A DNA stretch of 64,000 bases, taken from NCBI GenBank assembly GCA_023391105.1, contig JAEWBO010000025.1, forward strand, positions 96,568 through 160,567. The letters are read 5' to 3'. A model generated the notes under the pieces. The model was not told the DNA's origin, did not search any database, and saw only the letters and a list, made by a program, of their open reading frames with translations. The DNA comes from Bacillota bacterium. Its GTDB lineage: Bacteria; Bacillota; Clostridia; Christensenellales; SZUA-584. This document shows, in pieces, positions 62,534-64,000 of the stretch. A program made the position numbers and the translations under genes. The number at the start of each line of letters is the position of its first letter. The first letter of the stretch is position 1.

Positions 62534-62624
62534 GGAGCCAAGCCAATATCTATATAATTTTATTATAAAGCTGTATCTATCTCATAGAAAATGCAAATCA
62601 CAGGAAACGCAAGTGCTCAGCGCC

Positions 62625-62653
62625 TTGACAACACACAAACTGTCGTATATCCT
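62625..62653 (+). promoter_or_regulatory. Promoter-like sequence for the terminal lipoprotein gene
   Basis: TTGACA (62625-62630) and TATCCT (62648-62653) are 17 bases apart. The next plus-strand gene starts 180 bases downstream; the leader between shows nothing I recognise. Confidence 0.5.
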
Positions 62654-62832
62654 AAAGATAAATAAGGTATAACATGGTAATAAAGAATGCTATCGTGGTT
62701 ATTTTGTATTGTTTAAAAAAATTTCGAAAAGTCTGTAGCACTTTCGGGATTAACAAACGTCTTATATACGATTAGTTTTTTATGGACAAACTCTGAGTAA
62801 CTATGGAAACATATTGAGGAGTGAAAATAAAC

Positions 62833-64000
62833 ATGAAAGCAATAAGACCAAAAAGGTTTAAAGTAGTTATCTTGACTGTTATCATTTTCACGGGCTGTTT
62901 TTTCACAGCGTGTCAGCCTACGCCTGAGGAAGTCATCACCACCAATAAAGGTGATATCAATCTCGAAGAGAACATTCAAAAGACAGCGATGCCGCCTGAA
63001 GCAGCCACACAAGAAGCTAAAGAAACAGCAGAAAAATGGACGTATGAAAAGGAATACGACTCGGGCAACCGCCTGCTCGTGGATGCCGTGATGATTCATA
63101 CGGTTGCAGATAAGCTTCCCGTGTTGTCGGTCGCTCCGAAAATGTTTAAAAGCGGTGACCAGCTAAAAACAATTACTAAAATCTTCTGTCCTAATGCGAC
63201 GGTTTATGATCAGGGAGATCAGCTTACCAAATCACAGCTTGAACAGTCGATCATGGATGCGAAAGAGCAGATATTCAGAGTAGAGAACGATATGCTTCCA
63301 TTCGAGGGTGCCTTGGAACCAATTCCGGAAGACCATAAAGAAAACTTTCTTAACGGGCATCAAGATTTAATTCAATACTATGAAGAACAATTGAAAACAG
63401 CGCCGGATGACAGTGAGTTGAAGCAAGCCGGCTATCAACTGGTTGATGTGGGAGATGGCAGCCAACAATCCAACATGCTGGCAACAGTTAATGATGCTTC
63501 ACTATCTATAGGTTTTGTAAACTGGCCTCCAGATAGAATCGGCTCTGGATTTTATTTTCAGTCTAATAAATTTGATTATTCGAATACCAATACATCCGAT
63601 AAGTTTGTGATTCCGGATGCTTTGGAAGGTGATGCGGAATATATTAAGTCGAAAGTACAAATTGACCAATGCGTCAATGCTATGGGGATTAATTATATGT
63701 CGCTCAGTGCTATCAGCAAAGGAGAGAATAGCTATAGCTTTTACTATACACGTGACTTTAACGGCTTGCAGGAGACCTATGTAAACCAGCATATTGGCAC
63801 GACAGTCACAGGGGTTGATCATGCTGCAGTGATCTACTTATGGAAGCCCGAGTATCTTTGGTTTGAAGTGCAGAATGATCAAATCGTGAAGGTAACCTGG
63901 AACAATCCGTCCGAAATTATTAATGTCGATAACGAGAACGTGCAGACAAAGCCGTGGGAGGAAATTCAGGAGATATTTAAAAACCAGATGGACTTTCTGA
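62833..64000 (+). CDS. Lipoprotein of unknown function, 3' end beyond the window
   Basis: Open from ATG 62833 to the window edge (389 codons, no stop), with GAGGAG ten bases upstream. The N-terminus is basic then hydrophobic and ends in a lipobox-like FFTACQ (Cys27), so a lipid-anchored extracytoplasmic protein is expected. After a charged linker (about 28-75) the rest is a soluble domain with no motif I recognise (for example RLLVDAVMIHTVADKLPVLS, NQHIGTTVTGVDHAAVIYLW). It recalls the uncharacterised DUF6034-type clostridial lipoproteins, but I cannot confirm that. Confidence 0.7.
   Translation, partial: MKAIRPKRFKVVILTVIIFTGCFFTACQPTPEEVITTNKGDINLEENIQKTAMPPEAATQEAKETAEKWTYEKEYDSGNRLLVDAVMIHTVADKLPVLSVAPKMFKSGDQLKTITKIFCPNATVYDQGDQLTKSQLEQSIMDAKEQIFRVENDMLPFEGALEPIPEDHKENFLNGHQDLIQYYEEQLKTAPDDSELKQAGYQLVDVGDGSQQSNMLATVNDASLSIGFVNWPPDRIGSGFYFQSNKFDYSNTNTSDKFVIPDALEGDAEYIKSKVQIDQCVNAMGINYMSLSAISKGENSYSFYYTRDFNGLQETYVNQHIGTTVTGVDHAAVIYLWKPEYLWFEVQNDQIVKVTWNNPSEIINVDNENVQTKPWEEIQEIFKNQMDFL

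Noticed and set aside
1..64000. CRISPR array, rRNA or tRNA genes, replication origin, phage genes
   Set aside because: No spaced identical repeats, no RNA gene signatures, no DnaA-box clusters and no phage structural or integrase genes were seen; motif-level reading could still miss a degenerate RNA gene.

Overview
The window looks like a chromosomal segment of a low-to-mid-GC Gram-positive bacterium, most likely a Clostridia-type Firmicute. Evidence: an MltG tail overlapping a U32/TrhP gene, a YerB-type (DUF3048) lipoprotein, Pro/Thr-rich lipoproteins, a peptidoglycan-binding/NlpC-P60 hydrolase, Shine-Dalgarno-led ATG/GTG/TTG starts, and no lipid A or LPS core genes. No rRNA, tRNA or CRISPR array was seen. 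All calls rest on reading the sequence and translations; no database search was run.

Region 1 (1-1325) is conserved flank: the last codons of mltG and a U32-family (TrhP-like) gene. Region 2 (about 1.4-42.0 kb) is a very large surface-polysaccharide locus that opens with a good sigma-A promoter. It holds rmlDACB for dTDP-L-rhamnose (3.7-7.1 kb); a CDP-sugar module (8.5-16.3 kb: rfbF, rfbG, rfbH, gtrA, a reductase-like SDR, a TPP enzyme, an HpcH/HpaI-type aldolase and a HAD phosphatase) followed by a gtrB-like gene; IS256 and IS1595 debris around an opposite-strand membrane glycosyltransferase (17.3-21.0 kb); and an AT-rich assembly block (21.2-42.0 kb). That block has eight glycosyltransferase genes, two of them fusions, plus a WbsX-like gene, a Wzy-like polymerase, a Wzx-like flippase, a frameshifted Wzm, Wzt, a coiled-coil methyltransferase, and three genes for a UDP-2-acetamido-2,6-dideoxy-L-hexose.

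Region 3 (42.0-42.8 kb) is a compact IS200-type element just after the terminator of the locus. It marks a shift to higher-GC sequence. Region 4 (42.9-64.0 kb) is ordinary chromosome: an NMT1-type ABC importer; a deoxysugar catabolic locus (LacI-type regulator and L-fucose isomerase on one strand; rhamnulokinase-like kinase, SDR and PHP protein divergently) with recognisable promoters and operators; an anti-sigma/sigma pair; a lipoprotein; an NlpC/P60 hydrolase; a GAF/multi-PAS histidine kinase with an HD-GYP response regulator; a ProX-like deacylase; a 5'-short L,D-transpeptidase; and the start of another lipoprotein.

Working model (inference): the locus supplies dTDP-L-rhamnose, a CDP-3,6-dideoxyhexose derivative that the TPP enzyme may extend to a branched-chain sugar as YerE does in yersiniose synthesis, and a UDP-N-acetyl-dideoxy-L-hexosamine. 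GtrA/GtrB and a polytopic transferase may add one sugar outside the membrane. The backbone could leave through Wzx/Wzy or, if the Wzm frameshift is not real, through Wzm/Wzt, with the methyltransferase possibly capping and measuring chains as WbdD does. The most novel part is the TPP enzyme/aldolase/phosphatase extension of the CDP-sugar pathway.
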